DNA from: Planctomycetota bacterium
GTDB taxonomy: Bacteria; Planctomycetota; Planctomycetia; Pirellulales; Lacipirellulaceae
Assembly (NCBI GenBank): GCA_024278035.1
Contig: JAJRUA010000117.1
Span: forward strand, 1 to 6,885
Direction: 5' to 3'
DNA: 6,885 bases
A program made the position numbers and the translations under genes. The notes under the pieces were generated by a model. The model saw only the letters and a program-made list of their open reading frames with translations, was not told the origin of the DNA and made no database searches. Shown here one piece after another: positions 4,879-6,885 of the stretch. Every line of letters begins with the position of its first letter. Position 1 is the first letter of the stretch.

Positions 4879-6570
4879 ATGCAGATTCGGGTCTCCGCAC
4901 AATTCAATCGATCAGGTGCCGTCGGGTTTCGGCGAGCTTGGTCTCTCATGATCGCCGTAGCTCTGTTCGGGGCTAGCGTTTCGGCGCCGGTTTTTTCGCA
5001 AACTGGCCTCGAACCAGTAACGATTTCTCCCGAGGCTTTGCCGCGTGCTTCGGTCAATTCGGTTATCGAAAAAGGCTTGCGGCTTGAATCGAGCCACCGA
5101 TGGGGCGAAGCACTCACCCACTACGAAGACGCGCTGCGAGAGCATCTCGGCAACGACAAGCTTGAGAAGCGGCACGACATTGCCAAACTGCATTACAGTT
5201 TGGGTCGCAGATACCATGATCGCAGTTTCAAACAATCGATAGCGACTTTGAGTCGCCAACAATCGCTCGCGCTTTACTCCGAGCTTCTGCAAAAGACCAG
5301 CACCCACTACGTAAGCATTCCTCCTTGGCGATCGCTGGGAGTTCGCGGCACCACGGCCATCGATATCGCGCTTGCCGACAACGACTTCGTGGCGGCAAAT
5401 CGCTTGAATCTTACTGCCGATCAGCTCTCGGGGTTGCGGCGTGAAATGTACCAACTGCTTGGTCGACGAACGATTAAGAACTCTCGCGACTTGGTTACGA
5501 TGGCCTCGGAAATAGCCCATCTGACTGAAGCTCGAACAGGCCTTTCCTTTTCGGCGACGATCATGGAGTTTGTTGCCGCAGCGGCTAGCGGTCTCGACGA
5601 CTACTCGGCCTATCTGACCGCCGATCAGCTTCGCGAAGTTTATTCGCAGATCGAGGGGAATTTCGTCGGGCTCGGTGTTGAGCTTAAAGCCGCAGACGGA
5701 GCCTTGCTGATTGTCCACGTCATTCCAAACAGCCCGGCCGAACGGGTAGGCATTCTGGCCAAAGATCGTATCATCGCGGTCGACGGCAAGAGCACCGCCG
5801 AGATGTCGACCGACGAAGCGGCTGCCATGCTGACCGGAGTAGAGAACTCTTGGGTTCGCGTAACCGTCTCTTCGCCTACGGTCGAGCCACGAGTACTCAA
5901 AATCCGCCGCGAGCATGTCGAGGTGCCTAGCCTTGAGGATGTGAAAATCATCGATTCCGACGATGGAATTGCTTACTTGCGAATCCCCACATTCCAGAAA
6001 ACAACCAGCCGCGATCTCGAAGCGGCCTTGTGGGACTTGCATCGCAAGGGAATGCGTTCCTTGATTCTCGATTTGCGAGGAAACCCAGGCGGGCTGCTGA
6101 CTTCTTCGGTTGAGGTTGCCGACAAGTTTCTGACGCAGGGCAACATTGTTTCGACTCGGGGCCGTAGTGCTCAGGAAGATTTTAACTACCAAGCCCACTA
6201 CGGCGGCACCTGGCGAGTGCCGTTGGTTGTGCTGATCGACGGTGATAGTGCGAGTGCGAGCGAGATTTTCGCGGGGGCAATTAAAGACAACGATCGCGGC
6301 ACCATCGTCGGCACGACTTCCTTTGGCAAAGGCTCGGTCCAAGGGATTTTCCCGCTCGGCTATGCCGGGGCAGGCATTCGGCTGACTACCGCCAAGTTTT
6401 TCTCGCCCAAGGGCACTCCGATAAGCCATCGGGGGGTTGAGCCTCACGATCGGGTGCAGGTAAGGGCAAAACCTGTCGGCAGCGACATGACCAACGTCAA
6501 CCAGCATGTCCAAGATGCGATTCTGGAGCTTGGCATTCAGGCGGCACGCCGAAGGGTTGCAGCTCGCTAG
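4879..6570 (+). CDS. S41 family C-terminal-processing peptidase (CtpA-like), exported
   Basis: The gene encodes 563 aa. It is a serine protease of the tail-specific/CTP family, expected to cleave proteins near their C-termini in the periplasm. The N-terminus has arginines (R11, R18, R19), a hydrophobic stretch (about 21-35) and a likely signal peptidase I site after VFS (38-40). Residues about 55-220 are predominantly helical, with a TPR-like stretch (GLRLESSHRWGEALTHYEDA, 66-85). The family segment YSAYLT (242-247) and the PDZ domain (about 262-345, carboxylate loop GLGVEL 264-269) follow. The catalytic core includes LILDLRGNPGGLL (395-407), Ser459 in DSASASEIFAG and Lys484 in FGKGSVQ, 25 residues apart as in CtpA/CtpB, plus Gln488, matching the Ser-Lys-Gln triad. 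All catalytic residues are present. The ATG has only a weak upstream GGAACGAG. It is probably transcribed from the promoter at 4731-4759. Its native substrate is unknown. Confidence 0.94.
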   Translation: MQIRVSAQFNRSGAVGFRRAWSLMIAVALFGASVSAPVFSQTGLEPVTISPEALPRASVNSVIEKGLRLESSHRWGEALTHYEDALREHLGNDKLEKRHDIAKLHYSLGRRYHDRSFKQSIATLSRQQSLALYSELLQKTSTHYVSIPPWRSLGVRGTTAIDIALADNDFVAANRLNLTADQLSGLRREMYQLLGRRTIKNSRDLVTMASEIAHLTEARTGLSFSATIMEFVAAAASGLDDYSAYLTADQLREVYSQIEGNFVGLGVELKAADGALLIVHVIPNSPAERVGILAKDRIIAVDGKSTAEMSTDEAAAMLTGVENSWVRVTVSSPTVEPRVLKIRREHVEVPSLEDVKIIDSDDGIAYLRIPTFQKTTSRDLEAALWDLHRKGMRSLILDLRGNPGGLLTSSVEVADKFLTQGNIVSTRGRSAQEDFNYQAHYGGTWRVPLVVLIDGDSASASEIFAGAIKDNDRGTIVGTTSFGKGSVQGIFPLGYAGAGIRLTTAKFFSPKGTPISHRGVEPHDRVQVRAKPVGSDMTNVNQHVQDAILELGIQAARRRVAAR

Positions 6571-6575
6571 GATGA

Positions 6576-6594
6576 GGAATCGCCGGAAGATTCC
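6576..6594 (+). terminator. Weak hairpin after the protease gene
   Basis: GGAATC (6576-6581) pairs with GATTCC (6589-6594) around a seven-base loop, six bases past the protease stop. No T-run follows directly; the nearest (TTTTT, 6617-6621) is more than 20 bases further on. It is a possible but poor terminator. Confidence 0.25.
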
Positions 6595-6628
6595 CCGTTC
6601 TTTCCCCTCGGCAGGCTTTTTAGGGCAG

Positions 6629-6657
6629 TTGACGAGTCCTAGGCCACGGCGGATAAT
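6629..6657 (+). promoter_or_regulatory. Near-consensus sigma-70 promoter for the charged protein gene
   Basis: The -35 TTGACG (6629-6634, five of six) and -10 GATAAT (6652-6657, five of six) are separated by exactly 17 bases. The start would be near 6664, about 48 bases before the ATG at 6712. This suggests the downstream gene is not merely co-transcribed with the protease. Confidence 0.62.
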
Positions 6658-6711
6658 GAGGGGCCTCTCTCGAAGCCACTGGTTCCCCTTTTTACTCCAT
6701 CTGATTTTCCT

Positions 6712-6885
6712 ATGCCCTACGACGACGAAGATGACCTGTTTGTTGATGATTTCGACTTTGTAGATGACGACGAAGACGAAACCACCGAAGAAGAGCAGGC
6801 CCAGGTCGAAGAAAAGAAGCCGGAGCCACCAGCAAAGCCAAAGCGCAAGCCCTCTTCCCGAGGTGGACGACGAGGCTCGAAACCC
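6712..6885 (+). CDS. Highly charged acidic-then-basic protein, N-terminal part (3' end outside window)
   Basis: The frame is open from ATG 6712 to the window edge, with 58 residues visible. Residues 4-34 contain 19 Asp/Glu with a few aromatic residues (LFVDDFDFV, 9-17). Residues 35-58 switch to a Lys/Arg/Pro/Gly/Ser segment (KPKRKPSSRGGRRGSKP) with ten basic residues. This is an intrinsically disordered polyampholyte tail. No signal peptide or membrane segment is visible in this part. The ATG has no Shine-Dalgarno, as for several genes here, but a promoter sits at 6629-6657. I do not recognise the family. The visible part could be a flexible N-terminal tail before a folded or membrane domain outside the window. 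An alternative rightward frame (6506-6763) overlapping the protease gene is not convincing. Confidence 0.68.
   Translation, partial: MPYDDEDDLFVDDFDFVDDDEDETTEEEQAQVEEKKPEPPAKPKRKPSSRGGRRGSKP

Noticed and set aside
4527..5117. Leftward 196-codon frame overlapping the protease start
   Set aside because: It overlaps the real signal peptide region and promoter; the translation is Arg/Ser/Pro-rich without a domain.
4912..6513. Leftward open frame of 533 codons opposite the S41 protease
   Set aside because: It mirrors a protease gene with complete catalytic motifs, its translation has no recognisable domain, and it looks like codon-bias shadowing.

Overview
This window looks like chromosomal DNA from a planctomycete. 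The strongest evidence is a gene for a DUF1559-type pseudopilin with the prepilin N-terminus ([17 protein letters not shown]...), a family hugely expanded in Planctomycetes. The weak or absent Shine-Dalgarno sites before most starts, the S41 protease with a helical N-terminal extension and the small CxxCxxxKGxxxCC protein fit the same group. Base composition and gene structure look even throughout, and I see no transposase, integrase, phage gene, CRISPR array, tRNA or rRNA.

Layout from left to right. (1) At 2-169 (+) is the C-terminal end of a cysteine-rich protein with two exact copies of a CxxCxxxKGxxxCC motif. A hairpin at 201-245 separates it from the convergent gene that follows. (2) At 267-956 (-) is a 229-aa cytoplasmic protein resembling the family 9 carbohydrate-binding (CBM9-like) fold. 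Its upstream region carries a cluster of TTGGTT-type direct repeats. (3) At 1246-2328 (-) is the DUF1559 pseudopilin-like protein. (4) At 2669-4270 (-) is purH, the bifunctional enzyme for the last two steps of IMP synthesis. A long imperfect inverted repeat (2562-2625) lies just past its 3' end. (5) A divergent intergenic region of about 600 bases (4271-4878) holds a perfect 22-bp palindrome, two tandem terminator-like hairpins pointing right, and a near-consensus sigma-70 promoter whose -10 sits inside an inverted repeat. (6) At 4879-6570 (+) is a secreted S41 C-terminal-processing protease with helical (TPR-like), PDZ and catalytic regions. (7) From 6712 (+) to the window edge is the start of a highly charged protein behind its own near-consensus promoter.

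The genes do not form an evident pathway or operon. Each has its own intergenic region, and purH and the protease are divergent. The likely roles are housekeeping (purH), envelope protein processing (S41 protease) and surface or pilus-like functions (DUF1559). The CBM9-like, cysteine-rich and charged proteins have no assigned role. I do not see a clear new multi-gene system. The most novel-looking items are the cysteine-rich tandem-motif protein, the operator-like promoter of the protease, and the unexplained rightward terminator pair in the purH/protease gap.
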